Source: an uncultured Paracoccaceae bacterium (lineage in GTDB: Bacteria; Pseudomonadota; Alphaproteobacteria; Rhodobacterales; Rhodobacteraceae). Taken from it: a stretch of 64,000 nucleotides of DNA. This document shows positions 27,112 to 35,594 of this stretch, piece by piece (within the stretch, counting starts at the first letter, position 1; every line of letters starts with the position of its first letter). The stretch is from assembly GCA_951812615.1 (NCBI GenBank), contig CATOSU010000002.1:806001-870000 (forward strand), in the 5' to 3' direction. Below the pieces are notes generated by a model that saw nothing but the letters and a program-made list of their open reading frames with translations, was not told the DNA's origin and did no database searches. The position numbers and the translations under genes were made by a program.

Positions 27112-27927
27112 TCAGCCGAACTTGCCGCTGATAAAGGCCCGCGCCTCGCGGGTGTGGGCGGCGCCGAACATCACTTCCGTCGGCCCGATTTCCAAAAGCC
27201 GCCCGAGGTGGAAATAGGCCACGCGGTCAGCGACCCGTCGGGCTTCCATCATCGAGTGGGTGACAACGACGACGCTGTGGTCCGCGCGCAGGTCGGTCAT
27301 CAGCTCCTCGATCTTGCCGGTGGCAATCGGGTCAATAGAGCCGGTCGGTTCATCCATCAGCATGACATCGGGTCGGTTTGACAACGCGCGTGCAATGCAG
27401 AGCCTTTGTTGCTGACCGCCGGACAGGGCAGTGCCTTCTTTGACATGCAGGTCGTCCTTGACCTCGTCCCACAGATGCGCCCGGCGCAGGCAGTATTCGA
27501 CGTGATCGGCAAGCTCTGATTTGTTGCGGGTCAGACCGTGAATTCGCGGACCATACGCCACGTTTTCCCAGATCGAAAACGGCCAGGGGTTCGGTTTTTG
27601 CGCGACCCAGCCGAACCGGCGGCGCAACAGGGGCGGATCGATTTCCGGCGCGTGGATGTTCTGACCGTCCAATGTGACAGATCCGGTGATCTGAACACCG
27701 CGCGTGGCATCATGCATCCGGTTCAGGCATTTCAGTGCTGTGGTCTTGCCGCAGCCCGACGGCCCGATGAAGGCCAGGATTTCGGACGGGTAGATATTGA
27801 AGGCCACGTTCCTGAGCGCCTGCTTTTCGCCGTAGAACAGCGAGAGATCGCTGACCCGGATCAACGGTTCAGCGTTTCGGCCGGCAGCGTGGGTGATGCA
27901 TTTGGCCGGGAGTTTATCGTCAAGCAT
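27112..27927 (-). CDS. pstB: Phosphate-type ABC transporter ATP-binding protein (PstB-like)
   Basis: A 271-aa ABC ATPase with PstB character. The conserved Tyr-Gly strand is LSLFYGEKQALRNV, Walker A is GPSGCGKTT followed by LKCLNRM, and the PstB hallmark QKPNPWPFSIWENV follows. The signature is LSGGQQQRLCIARAL and Walker B is VMLMDEPTGSIDP. No pstS, pstC, pstA or phoU lies beside it, so it is a solitary copy. It may serve a transporter encoded elsewhere, or a related anion importer. Confidence 0.85.
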   Translation of the reverse strand: MLDDKLPAKCITHAAGRNAEPLIRVSDLSLFYGEKQALRNVAFNIYPSEILAFIGPSGCGKTTALKCLNRMHDATRGVQITGSVTLDGQNIHAPEIDPPLLRRRFGWVAQKPNPWPFSIWENVAYGPRIHGLTRNKSELADHVEYCLRRAHLWDEVKDDLHVKEGTALSGGQQQRLCIARALSNRPDVMLMDEPTGSIDPIATGKIEELMTDLRADHSVVVVTHSMMEARRVADRVAYFHLGRLLEIGPTEVMFGAAHTREARAFISGKFG

Positions 27928-28041
27928 GGCAACCTCGTCATCAGATGCGCCATACTTGTTTCACCCCGGGTCGGGGCGGGGATTGATCTGACCCCGGCCT
28001 GGGCGAAACTTCATGAAATCTTCGCAAAATCTTTACAAATG

Positions 28042-28068
28042 AAAAACCCGGCACAGGGCCGGGTTTTC
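28042..28068 (-). terminator. Intrinsic terminator of the F0 operon
   Basis: AAAACCCGGC and GCCGGGTTTT form a strong hairpin 25 bases after the atpF stop on the minus strand, with T-rich sequence following. Confidence 0.85.
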
Positions 28069-28092
28069 AAACAGGTCAGGCAGTGCCACGGT

Positions 28093-28653
28093 TCAGTGCA
28101 GCTTGGTGTTGACCTCGTCGATGGCCGCATCGATCAGGGCATTGCCCTGCTCGGCGGTCATCTGCTTGGAGATCACGTCGGCCGCGACTGCAGTGGCAAT
28201 CAGGATGGCCTGGTCGCGCACATCACGAACGGCGGAAGCTTCGGCCGAGGCAATCTGATCCTCTGCCGCGGCGATCCGGCGGGCGATGGACTTCTCCAGA
28301 TCGACCTTGGCCAGTTCCGCAGCTTCGGCGGCTTCTTCCCGTGCGGCAGCGACAATCTTGTCGGCCTGTTCCTTCACTTCCGTCATCTTGCGCTCGTAGG
28401 ACGCAAGAATGGTCTGGGCTTCTTCACGCAGAGCGCGGGCTTCGTCCAGTTCGGATTTGATGCCTTCGGCCCGCTTGTCGAGCATACCGCCCAACAGGGA
28501 CGGGACCTTGAGATAGACCAGCACGCCGACGAACAGAAGGAAGGCCAGCAGCACGATGAAGTTGGTGTTCTTCAGCGAGACGAACGGGCCGCTGGCGGCA
28601 AAGGCCGGGCTGGTCATCGCCGCGGTCAGGACAAGGGCAAGTGTTCCACGCAT
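28093..28653 (-). CDS. atpF: ATP synthase F0 subunit b
   Basis: The 186-aa peripheral stalk subunit. A short N-terminal hydrophobic segment and a membrane helix ([18 protein letters not shown]) are followed by a long charged coiled coil ([14 protein letters not shown] and beyond). It is last of the five-gene F0 operon. Its ribosome-binding site overlaps the stop of the b' gene, suggesting coupling to give matched amounts. The extra N-terminal hydrophobic stretch looks signal-like, as in other alphaproteobacterial b subunits. Confidence 0.94.
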   Translation of the reverse strand: MRGTLALVLTAAMTSPAFAASGPFVSLKNTNFIVLLAFLLFVGVLVYLKVPSLLGGMLDKRAEGIKSELDEARALREEAQTILASYERKMTEVKEQADKIVAAAREEAAEAAELAKVDLEKSIARRIAAAEDQIASAEASAVRDVRDQAILIATAVAADVISKQMTAEQGNALIDAAIDEVNTKLH

Positions 28654-28656
28654 GGC

Positions 28657-29217
28657 TTATCCTTTCATCCGCGACTGAACCGCGCCGGTCACGGCATCGG
28701 CATCCGCCGTTCCGCCCAGCGCGCCGACGATTTCGGTGGCGGTATCGGTTGCAACCTCGCGGATGCTCTCCAACGCTCCGGCGCGAATCTCGGCAATCGC
28801 CTTTTCCGACTCGGCCGCGCGCGCGCCGATTTCGGCATCGGCTTTTTCGATGGCGTCGTTCAGTTCACCCTGAATTTCAGCCTTGGCCTCGGCAGCGATG
28901 CGCAGTGCTTCGGACCGGGCGTCTGCCAGGGCCTGATTGTAAGCCTCTTCGGCCTCGACCGCGCGGGCCTTGAGGTTTTCGGCCTCGGCCAGGTCATTTG
29001 TGATCGTGCCCTGCCGTTCAGCCAGAATGGCCGCGATACGCGGCAGCGCGACACGCGACAGGATCAGGAAGATCACCACCAGCGTGACGATCAGCCAGAA
29101 AATCTGGTTGCCCATCCAATCGCCGCACAGCTGCGGCATGCCGATGGCGCCCCCGTGGGAATCGACACAGACGCTTGCGGCTTCTGCTGCGCCGTGGCTG
29201 TCAGTTTCGGTTGCCAT
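28657..29217 (-). CDS. atpF': ATP synthase F0 subunit b'
   Basis: The 186-aa second stalk subunit found in photosynthetic lineages and alphaproteobacteria. A single membrane helix ([20 protein letters not shown]) follows a 37-residue N-terminal extension, and the rest is an Ala/Glu-rich coiled coil. It pairs with b to form the heterodimeric stator. The start is ATG 29217, with AAGGAGGAC upstream. Confidence 0.92.
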   Translation of the reverse strand: MATETDSHGAAEAASVCVDSHGGAIGMPQLCGDWMGNQIFWLIVTLVVIFLILSRVALPRIAAILAERQGTITNDLAEAENLKARAVEAEEAYNQALADARSEALRIAAEAKAEIQGELNDAIEKADAEIGARAAESEKAIAEIRAGALESIREVATDTATEIVGALGGTADADAVTGAVQSRMKG

Positions 29218-29302
29218 GTCGTCCTCCTTGGGAACTTAAGTCCTCACCGGGCCGCGCGCAGGATGCGCACCGCCCGGCCGTAAGGAAAAGGTTCCGCTGG
29301 GA

Positions 29303-29539
29303 TCAGACGGCAAACATCAGCAGAAGGGCAACGAGGAACGAGAAGATCCCCAGCGCTTCCGAGAACGCGATACCGATGAACATCGTGGCGGTCTGACCGG
29401 CAGCCGCGGACGGGTTGCGCAGAGCGCCAGACAGGTAGTTACCAACAACGTGGCCCACACCGACAGCGGCGCCGCCCATGCCGGTACATGCCAGACCAGC
29501 GCCGATATAGGCGCCCATTTGTACGATATCACCTTCCAT
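29303..29539 (-). CDS. atpE: ATP synthase F0 subunit c
   Basis: The 78-aa proteolipid of the rotor ring. Two membrane helices flank a polar loop ([12 protein letters not shown]). The ion-binding acid is Glu in [13 protein letters not shown] of helix two, as expected for a proton-driven enzyme. The [17 protein letters not shown] glycine motif in helix one is clear. The start is ATG 29539 with AAGGAG upstream. Confidence 0.97.
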   Translation of the reverse strand: MEGDIVQMGAYIGAGLACTGMGGAAVGVGHVVGNYLSGALRNPSAAAGQTATMFIGIAFSEALGIFSFLVALLLMFAV

Positions 29540-29579
29540 GATTTGTCTCCTTACGATGGAATAAGTTGTGATTGGGTAG

Positions 29580-29599
29580 GATGGGTGGTTTCACCCATC
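29580..29599. repeat. GATGGGTG palindrome overlapping the atpB stop
   Basis: GATGGGTG-GTTT-CACCCATC, preceded by GTAG, is related to the longer palindrome at 42238. The atpB stop codon (29598-29600) lies within its right arm. It is probably a short repeat family member placed exactly at a gene end. Confidence 0.6.
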
Positions 29600-30377
29600 A
29601 ATGATGCGGATGCAGCGCGTCCTTCAGGTAGACACAGGTCAGGATCGCGAACACGTAGGCCTGGATGAAGCTGACCAGCACTTCCAGCGCGTAGATCGCC
29701 GTGATCGCCAGCACCGAAACCGGGGCGATCAGCGTGACAGCGGCAAAGCCCGCGAACACTTTGATCACCGCGTGACCGGCCATCATGTTGCCGGCCAGTC
29801 GGATAGAGTGGCTGATCGGACGCACGAAGTAAGAGATGATCTCGATCAGGGCCAGAATCGGACGCAGCGGTAGCGGTGCGGCGCTGATCCAGAACAGGCT
29901 GAGAAACCCGATACCGTGCTTGGCGAAGCCGATGATGGTCACCGACAGGAACACCGCCATCGCCATGATCGCGGTCACCGCGATGTGGCTTGTGGTGGTG
30001 AAGCTCATCGGCAGCAGGCCGAGAAAGTTCGAGCAGACGATGAACATGAACAGCGTCATGACATAGGGGAAATACGGGGTAGCATCCTTGCCGGCGACGT
30101 CTTCGACCATCTTGTAGATGAAGCCGTAAGCAAGCTCGGCAATGGACTGGCTGCGGCCGGGGACGATTGCGCGTTTCGACGTTGCCATAACCAGCAGGGC
30201 GAAGATCGCCAGAACCGCCAGCGCCATCCAGAGCGTCACGTTCGTCACTGTGAACAGGCCGACCGTGTCGCCGCCGAAAAGCGGTTTCACGATGAACTGA
30301 TCCATCGGATGAAAGACCAGTCCGCCTTCTTCTGCGGCGTGTTCTGCTGCTGCTGCGCCGTGTGCGTCGTCTGCCAA
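29598..30377 (-). CDS. atpB: ATP synthase F0 subunit a
   Basis: The 259-aa stator subunit forming the proton half-channels. The essential Arg lies in [14 protein letters not shown]. Further conserved segments are [12 protein letters not shown] and the C-terminal [15 protein letters not shown]. The start is TTG at 30377, with GAGGAG upstream inside the end of atpI. The Ala/His-rich N-terminus ([12 protein letters not shown]) is usual in this group. Confidence 0.95.
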   Translation of the reverse strand: MADDAHGAAAAEHAAEEGGLVFHPMDQFIVKPLFGGDTVGLFTVTNVTLWMALAVLAIFALLVMATSKRAIVPGRSQSIAELAYGFIYKMVEDVAGKDATPYFPYVMTLFMFIVCSNFLGLLPMSFTTTSHIAVTAIMAMAVFLSVTIIGFAKHGIGFLSLFWISAAPLPLRPILALIEIISYFVRPISHSIRLAGNMMAGHAVIKVFAGFAAVTLIAPVSVLAITAIYALEVLVSFIQAYVFAILTCVYLKDALHPHH

Positions 30378-30380
30378 CTG

Positions 30381-30713
30381 TCAGCTCCTCTCGTCGTCCT
30401 TCGCGGCCTCTCGGGCCATGTGTTCCGCCTGAACCTCCTGCGCGCTCCGCATCATCACGCGGATACCGGCCGCAAGGCCCAGCAATGTAAACAGCACCAG
30501 GAAAATCGGGATCGTCCCGAACAGGCGGTCCAGCCCGTACCCGATGCCAAAACCAACCGCGAGGCCGGTTACAAGCTCGATCACCATTCGCCAGGCCAGA
30601 TGTGCCTGAGAATAATGTTCTTCCGTGTGTGGCTTTTCTTCCTTACCGCCCTTGGCCTCCGCAATCCGAGCTTCCAGCGCTTCCAGGCGGGCTTTCGGAT
30701 CGTCTTCGGTCAA
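30381..30713 (-). CDS. atpI: ATP synthase protein I
   Basis: A 110-aa membrane protein with two C-terminal helices (VIELVTGLAVGFGIGYGLD and IPIFLVLFTLLGLAAGIRV) after a charged N-terminal helix. AtpI helps assemble the c-ring and heads the F0 operon here. The apparent start is TTG 30713 and the ribosome-binding site is weak; no better start is available. Confidence 0.88.
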   Translation of the reverse strand: MTEDDPKARLEALEARIAEAKGGKEEKPHTEEHYSQAHLAWRMVIELVTGLAVGFGIGYGLDRLFGTIPIFLVLFTLLGLAAGIRVMMRSAQEVQAEHMAREAAKDDERS

Positions 30714-30894
30714 AGGCAGGACACCTCACACGTTTGCGATGGTGCTACGGTGCGGCGGGAAGAGAGTCAATTGAGCGTTTTGCGGGTCGATTGCTGCTTA
30801 GCAATTTGTTTTTATTCAACAAAATCATATCTTCGCAGGCCGGGCCAATCCGTCGCAGCCCCCAAGGACGCCCATTCACCCGCAATTCCCATAT

Positions 30895-30910
30895 TCAACC
30901 GATTGGTTGA
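30895..30910. promoter_or_regulatory. Operator-like repeat 1 (TCAACC-N4-GGTTGA)
   Basis: TCAACC-GATT-GGTTGA has perfect 6-bp inverted arms, and the same arms and spacing occur 129 bases away at 31024. This is a candidate binding site for the adjacent ArsR-family regulator; it also lies on the atpI side. Confidence 0.55.
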
Positions 30911-31023
30911 AGTTTTCAAATTCCCGTCCGACCACCCGTGCCGGCGAATTGAATGTCTCCAACCATACGAAAGGAAGAAACACGCAAACCGGGCTTTTCA
31001 GGCGGCACGCCGGCCCATCAGAC

Positions 31024-31039
31024 TCAACCGGTTGGTTGA
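31024..31039. promoter_or_regulatory. Operator-like repeat 2 (TCAACC-N4-GGTTGA)
   Basis: TCAACC-GGTT-GGTTGA has perfect 6-bp inverted arms 32 bases before the ArsR-family start codon, a typical place for an autoregulatory operator. Identical arms are at 30895. Confidence 0.6.
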
Positions 31040-31071
31040 CCTTTTCAGGCGGATTTGTCACCTGACATCTT

Positions 31072-31401
31072 ATGGCAGACCCGCTCGATACCGTCTTTGC
31101 CGCGATGGCGGACCCCACGCGCCGTGAAATCCTGCGCATGCTGCTGGAGGATGACATGGCGGTGACGGATGTGGCCGAACCCTTCGAGATGTCACTTGCG
31201 GCGGTGTCCAAGCACCTTGTCATCCTGACCCGCGCCGGCCTGATCAGCCAGGAGAAGCGTGGCCGCGTAAAGTGGTGCAAGCTGGAACCCGACGCGATGA
31301 AAGGTGCCAGCGTATGGATGCAGGGGTTCGGACAGTTCGAGCCAGTCAATCTGGACGCGTTTGAACGGTTCCTCGAACGGGAACTGGACGGGGACGGCTG
31401 A
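31072..31401 (+). CDS. ArsR-family (SdpR-type) transcriptional regulator
   Basis: A 109-aa winged-helix repressor. The N-terminal FAAMADPTRREILRMLLEDD and the recognition helix region MSLAAVSKHLVILTRAGLIS are typical of the SdpR branch. No metal-binding cysteine motif (ELCVCDL) is seen, so it is unlikely to sense arsenic or cadmium. It is convergent with the phosphoesterase gene and divergent from atpI. Two matched inverted repeats upstream are likely operators. Confidence 0.9.
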   Translation: MADPLDTVFAAMADPTRREILRMLLEDDMAVTDVAEPFEMSLAAVSKHLVILTRAGLISQEKRGRVKWCKLEPDAMKGASVWMQGFGQFEPVNLDAFERFLERELDGDG

Positions 31402-31409
31402 ACGCCGCC

Positions 31410-32753
31410 TCAGGCTACACCCGCATACACGCGCAATGACGATCCGGCAAACCGGGTCGCGTCATCCGCCGGCCCCTGCGCACCGACGAACAGCCTGTCC
31501 GGCCAGACCAGCCGTTCCACCCCCCAGGCCGAAGCCCCGGTCATACCAGTCCATGTTTCGCGCCCGCTCCCGCGCCACAGAAACCCGCTTGGCCCCATGT
31601 CCGGATGAACCAATATGTCGAGCTCAAACTCGTCTCCGTTTGCGAAGCATGGCCCAAACCACTGATGCGGACTGCGCCCGGCCTGAGGTTGCAGGGTTAT
31701 GGTGACCTGCCGCCGCGGCCCGACAAGCCCCATCCAGAACGGGCAGAAGCCATCGGGGTCCAGAGCGGACAGAATGGTCTGCCGAAGGCTGTCGCCTTCG
31801 ACTCTGCCGGACACCCGCAACATCACCGGCAACGGATCTTTCCCGGTCCAGCCGCAGGGGTTTGGACCCGAGGTCAGGGGATCGAACCGGGCCGGTTGCC
31901 CCGGCGGCCAGCTGAGACCCTCGCGCAGGGCGCCGGTTTCATCCAGCACCTGATAGCGCAGCCCGGTCCCGTCAACGGCGATCTGAACACAGTGAAGATA
32001 CTCGATCTCTTCGGGCATGCGGTGGGCCGTGCCTGCACCCGCGCTGGTGATTTGCAACACCCCGCGATGGCACTGCACATCGAACGCGAGGATATGGCTG
32101 CACAGATAGGCGGTGACATCGGCGGCGGTCAGCAGGTCCCAGAAGGCCTCGACATATTCCGGCCCGATCGTCCGCTGGTACGGGCCGACATAGCCATTCA
32201 CCGCAAAGGCCGGATGGTGGCCGATCACGAATTTGAAACCGGCATCAGCATGGTCGCGCAGGGTTTGCTCCAGCCAGGCCAGCTCGACATGGCCCTCGCC
32301 GCTCAGGCCGGACCACAGCGTATTCACGAACACCTGCAGCAGGTCACCGTCACGGACGAAATAGGACAATCCGCCCTGGCCGGGCGGCCCGTTTCGCGGA
32401 AGATGGGACATGACTTCGGCGAACACGCGTTCGCTCATGCGGTCATAGACCGTGTGGTTTCCGGTGCTGTGAAAAATCGGTGTGCGCGTGCGGTCCAGCC
32501 ACGCCATTTCCACGTCATTGAAATGCGCCCACTGGCGGCGAAGCGCAGTTTCGTCCGGCACCAGCCCGATCACCTCGTCACCGGGAAAGACGATGAAGTC
32601 GGGCCCCGGATCCAGCCGCTGAACCACGGCGTTTACAGACGCGAACCGGGCCGCGTGCAGCGCGCCGGGCACACCCGAGCAACTGTCGCCGTAAAACACG
32701 AACTGATGGCCCGGGCCTTTCGGCATAAGCGCGCGGATCGGGCTGCCGGTCAT
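31410..32753 (-). CDS. Calcineurin-like metallophosphoesterase, 447 aa
   Basis: Visible metal-binding motifs in order are YGDSCSG, FPGDEV, STGNHTVYD, IGHHPAF and CSHILAFD, the pattern of two-metal calcineurin-like phosphoesterases. There is no signal peptide, so it is probably cytoplasmic. The C-terminal third (after about residue 300) is a beta-rich accessory region. The substrate is unknown. It may be co-transcribed behind the transglutaminase gene, though a paired-hairpin repeat separates them. Confidence 0.8.
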   Translation of the reverse strand: MTGSPIRALMPKGPGHQFVFYGDSCSGVPGALHAARFASVNAVVQRLDPGPDFIVFPGDEVIGLVPDETALRRQWAHFNDVEMAWLDRTRTPIFHSTGNHTVYDRMSERVFAEVMSHLPRNGPPGQGGLSYFVRDGDLLQVFVNTLWSGLSGEGHVELAWLEQTLRDHADAGFKFVIGHHPAFAVNGYVGPYQRTIGPEYVEAFWDLLTAADVTAYLCSHILAFDVQCHRGVLQITSAGAGTAHRMPEEIEYLHCVQIAVDGTGLRYQVLDETGALREGLSWPPGQPARFDPLTSGPNPCGWTGKDPLPVMLRVSGRVEGDSLRQTILSALDPDGFCPFWMGLVGPRRQVTITLQPQAGRSPHQWFGPCFANGDEFELDILVHPDMGPSGFLWRGSGRETWTGMTGASAWGVERLVWPDRLFVGAQGPADDATRFAGSSLRVYAGVA

Positions 32754-32806
32754 GAGACGTCTCCGGGGTTGGTTTCATCGTTCAACGCGCAGCGGTGCAG
32801 CAAGCG

Positions 32807-32853
32807 CAAAAGTTTCACATAAACTTTTGACAAGACTTTTTGCAAAAGTCTTG
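32807..32853. repeat. Paired palindrome downstream of the transglutaminase-like gene
   Basis: CAAAAGTTT-CACAT-AAACTTTTG (32807-32829) and CAAGACTTTT-TGC-AAAAGTCTTG (32831-32853) are two adjacent hairpins 20 bases after the stop of the minus-strand gene at 32873. Same architecture as the pairs at 18050, 23542 and 27061. Confidence 0.7.
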
Positions 32854-32872
32854 CCCGCCGCAAGTGTGGCTG

Positions 32873-33697
32873 TCAGTCCCGGGCGTGCGCCAGAGCGTCA
32901 TAGCCTTCCAGCGTGATGCTCAGGTCTGCCTGCTGCCAGTGCCCGTCCGGGAAAAGCCACATCGGTTCGCTCAGCAGTTTCAGATCCGCCACGCCCAGAG
33001 CCGGGAAATTCAGCCCCATGGAGTGGGCCATGGGCACCCGGACACCCGGTTTGGGGTTCAGGCCCGGGTCAATGTCGCGCGCTCCCATTTTCAGGTGATG
33101 CGCAATGTCCCATTCCTGCACTATTCCGTTGTCCCGGGTCACGACCCAGCAATGCATGTCTTCGCACCAGGTGCGTTTTTCTCCGGGAATGAAGTAACCG
33201 GTGACGTATCCCGCGTCATACCCGGCGGCGCGGGCGGCGGCGATGAAATAGGCATTAATGTCGACGCAGGACCCTTCGGTCATGGAACACAGCTGCGGGA
33301 TCTCATCGGCATCATCGTAAAACCGGGATTCGGGATGGCCATAATGGAACATTCCGGCCACATGACGCGCCAACGCACGAAGTCCGCCTTTGCGGGCAAT
33401 GGCGCTTGCTTCCTCAGACAGCGCTGCCGCCGCCCGGGTGTAGCGGCTTTCGCGATGCTGGAACAGCGTTTCGGGATAGGGCGCACCGCCGGTTTCAAAC
33501 CGCCAGCGCAGGGTGATCCGATCCTCCTCCAGGGTCAGGCACAGCGCGTGCTGGCCGGATGCCGGATCTGCGACCAGCCGGGACCGTGCGCCCGACGCGG
33601 TAACCTCGACCGGGGCGACATGGGGCGTCGACAACCCGAGCGGTGCGATCAACCGGACGCTCGGGACCGTTGGAAGCTCGGTTTCCAGTGCAATCAT
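32873..33697 (-). CDS. Transglutaminase-like domain protein, 274 aa
   Basis: Carries the papain-fold triad of bacterial transglutaminase-like proteins: Cys in EGSCVDINAYFIAAARAAGY, His in DMHCWVV and Asp in QEWDIAHH. The N-terminal 100 residues are a beta-rich domain. There is no signal peptide. Such proteins act as cysteine proteases or amidases; the substrate is unknown. The start at 33697 overlaps the EamA transporter stop (ATGA), giving a LysR-EamA-transglutaminase operon. Confidence 0.82.
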   Translation of the reverse strand: MIALETELPTVPSVRLIAPLGLSTPHVAPVEVTASGARSRLVADPASGQHALCLTLEEDRITLRWRFETGGAPYPETLFQHRESRYTRAAAALSEEASAIARKGGLRALARHVAGMFHYGHPESRFYDDADEIPQLCSMTEGSCVDINAYFIAAARAAGYDAGYVTGYFIPGEKRTWCEDMHCWVVTRDNGIVQEWDIAHHLKMGARDIDPGLNPKPGVRVPMAHSMGLNFPALGVADLKLLSEPMWLFPDGHWQQADLSITLEGYDALAHARD

Positions 33698-34599
33698 GTT
33701 CCTGCCCTCTGTGTCTCGGGCGCGTCGTCCTTCAGCAGCATCAGCAAAGCCAGGATCGTACAGCCCATTCCCACCAGCACCAGCGCAGGCGGCAACGGGT
33801 TCCCCAGCGCGATCTCCCAACAGATAACCCAGCTGGGTGTCAGATACGTGTAAGCCATAACCTTGGCCGATGGCAGCCGAAGCGCCGAATACTGAACCAG
33901 GAAGAAGGACAGGGCGGTTGCGAAAACAGAGATATAGCCGAGACAGATCCAGACGATCGGCGGCAGCGCGGACCAATCCGTCGCCCGCAATGCCGGCCAG
34001 GCCAGCACGCAGAGCATCACGCTGCCCGCGATCAACATGCCGAAGGTAAAGACCAGCGGCGGTTCGCCCCGGTTCAGCAGCCGGACCGCCACCGGATACA
34101 GCGAATGGCTTACGCAGCCCCAGAAAAAGATAAACTCACCCCGGCCGATGTCGAACCGGACAAAGGCGGCCCAGTCCGCGCGGAAAATCACCCACAGGGC
34201 GCCAACGGCCCCGATCGCCAGCGCCAGCGCCATGCGCGGCGTGGTCGGTTGCCGGATCAACAACCAGCCGAACACGGCGGCCACCACGGGGGTGAGCGTA
34301 AATACAGCGGCGGAGCTGACCGGTGACGCGGTTTTCAGCCCCTCGAACATCAGGATGAAGTAGATCGCCATGAGCGCCCCCATGACCGGATAACGCCAAG
34401 GCGCGCGGAGCGCCTGCCTCGAGAGCTTTCCGGTTGCCAGCACAACCGTGCCGACAACGCAGGACGCCAGCAGAAAACGTGCCGCCGTGATCGCCATCGG
34501 CGAGATTTCGTTGGCCGCAAGGCTGCCCAGCGAGAATGACCCGGCGACCAGCGCCGAAAACAGCAGCATCGCTGCATGTCCCTGCAATTGCGGGTTCAT
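33694..34599 (-). CDS. EamA/DMT-family transporter
   Basis: A 301-aa membrane protein with ten predicted helices in two EamA repeats. The first runs from LLFSALVAGSFSLG, and the second contains FWGCVSHSLYPVAVRLL. It probably exports metabolites or amino acids. It overlaps both neighbours by ATGA. The LysR gene upstream in the same operon is a likely regulator. Confidence 0.87.
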   Translation of the reverse strand: MNPQLQGHAAMLLFSALVAGSFSLGSLAANEISPMAITAARFLLASCVVGTVVLATGKLSRQALRAPWRYPVMGALMAIYFILMFEGLKTASPVSSAAVFTLTPVVAAVFGWLLIRQPTTPRMALALAIGAVGALWVIFRADWAAFVRFDIGRGEFIFFWGCVSHSLYPVAVRLLNRGEPPLVFTFGMLIAGSVMLCVLAWPALRATDWSALPPIVWICLGYISVFATALSFFLVQYSALRLPSAKVMAYTYLTPSWVICWEIALGNPLPPALVLVGMGCTILALLMLLKDDAPETQRAGT

Positions 34600-35474
34600 A
34601 CAGTCCAGTCCCTGGCCCGTTCCTTCAGGAATTTCAGGAAGGTCTGCACCTTGTTCGTCCGATGCAGATCCACATGTGTCACCAGCCAGATCGATCCGGC
34701 CCAGTCATCCTGCGGCGGCAGGACCTGCACCAGATCGTCCCGCTGCGCCGCGTCCCAGCAGCCCATAAATCCGATCCCGGCGCCGGCAAGGATGGCTTCT
34801 TCCATTGCCCGCACATCGGCGCTGCGGAACACGATCTGTTCCGGCGGGACCGCGTCCCGCAGCCACAGGAACATCGGCGCGCGGCTGAGCTCATTGTCAT
34901 GCCCGACGAACTGGTGACCGGCCAGATCGTGCGGACCTGCCGGCATGCCATGACGCTCCAGATACTTGCGGGTGGCATAAAGCGCGACCTGCTGGCGGGT
35001 GAATTTCTGGACGACATTGTCCGGCTGTTCAGGCGCGGCACCCGCGCGAATGGCGACATGGGCTTCTCCGTATTCCAGACGGAACAACCGGTCCCCGGTC
35101 AGGTAGCGGATGATCAGATCCGGATACATCTGTTGGAAATCGGTCAGGATCGGGACGACCTGCGGTGCCATGGAAATCAGCGAGGTGACAACCAGTTCGC
35201 CCGAAACGTCGTCGCCCTGTCCCTTCAGACGGCCGGCCAGTTGATTGAACTGATCATCCGTGGCCTGCGCGACCCGCAGCAGATCCTGACCGGCCTCGGT
35301 CGGGGTGTATCCCCGCGCGTGGCGTTGGAACAGTTTGACCTTCAGCCGGTCTTCCAGCGCATCGATATGGCGTATGACCGTGGCGTGGTGCACGCCCAGA
35401 ACTTCGGCCGCGCCCGAAACGGTCCCGATACGCGCCACCTGATAGGCGGTTCTGACTTCGTCCCAGTTGTTCAT
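34596..35474 (-). CDS. LysR-family transcriptional regulator
   Basis: A 292-aa LTTR. The N-terminal winged helix is AYQVARIGTVSGAAEVLGVH and HHATVIRHIDALEDRLKVKL. A periplasmic-binding-like effector domain follows (GELVVTSLISMAPQVVPILTD). ATG 35474 is preferred over an in-frame ATG at 35498. It is divergent from azoR, with a T-N11-A palindrome between them, so it may regulate azoR as well as its own operon. Confidence 0.9.
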   Translation of the reverse strand: MNNWDEVRTAYQVARIGTVSGAAEVLGVHHATVIRHIDALEDRLKVKLFQRHARGYTPTEAGQDLLRVAQATDDQFNQLAGRLKGQGDDVSGELVVTSLISMAPQVVPILTDFQQMYPDLIIRYLTGDRLFRLEYGEAHVAIRAGAAPEQPDNVVQKFTRQQVALYATRKYLERHGMPAGPHDLAGHQFVGHDNELSRAPMFLWLRDAVPPEQIVFRSADVRAMEEAILAGAGIGFMGCWDAAQRDDLVQVLPPQDDWAGSIWLVTHVDLHRTNKVQTFLKFLKERARDWTV

Positions 35475-35514
35475 TCCGTAAATCCGCTTGCTGTGCAAAT
35501 TTTCACAGAGTCTG

Positions 35515-35527
35515 TTGAATTATTCAA
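35515..35527. promoter_or_regulatory. LysR-type T-N11-A box
   Basis: TTGAATTATTCAA is a perfect 13-bp palindrome of the T-N11-A form bound by LysR-type regulators. It lies in the spacer between lysR and azoR. It is nested inside a wider inverted repeat, TGCAAATTT (35494) and AAATTTGCA (35537). Confidence 0.65.
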
Positions 35528-35594
35528 GTTTCGTTCAAATTTGCAATGCCCACATCAATCCTGCAACTGCAATCGAGATCTGGGCACCAAAACA

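Larger units (their letters stand above)
30714..31071. other. Divergent control region between atpI and the ArsR gene
   Basis: No gene is seen in this 358-base divergent spacer. It must hold the promoter of the F0 operon and that of the ArsR-family gene. It contains two near-identical TCAACC-N4-GGTTGA inverted repeats (annotated separately) and an AT-rich stretch around 30800-30830. Confidence 0.5.

Noticed and set aside
27538..29283. A 581-codon open frame opposite pstB and the F0 stalk genes
   Set aside because: It crosses a terminator and two unrelated genes in antisense; no protein family is visible.
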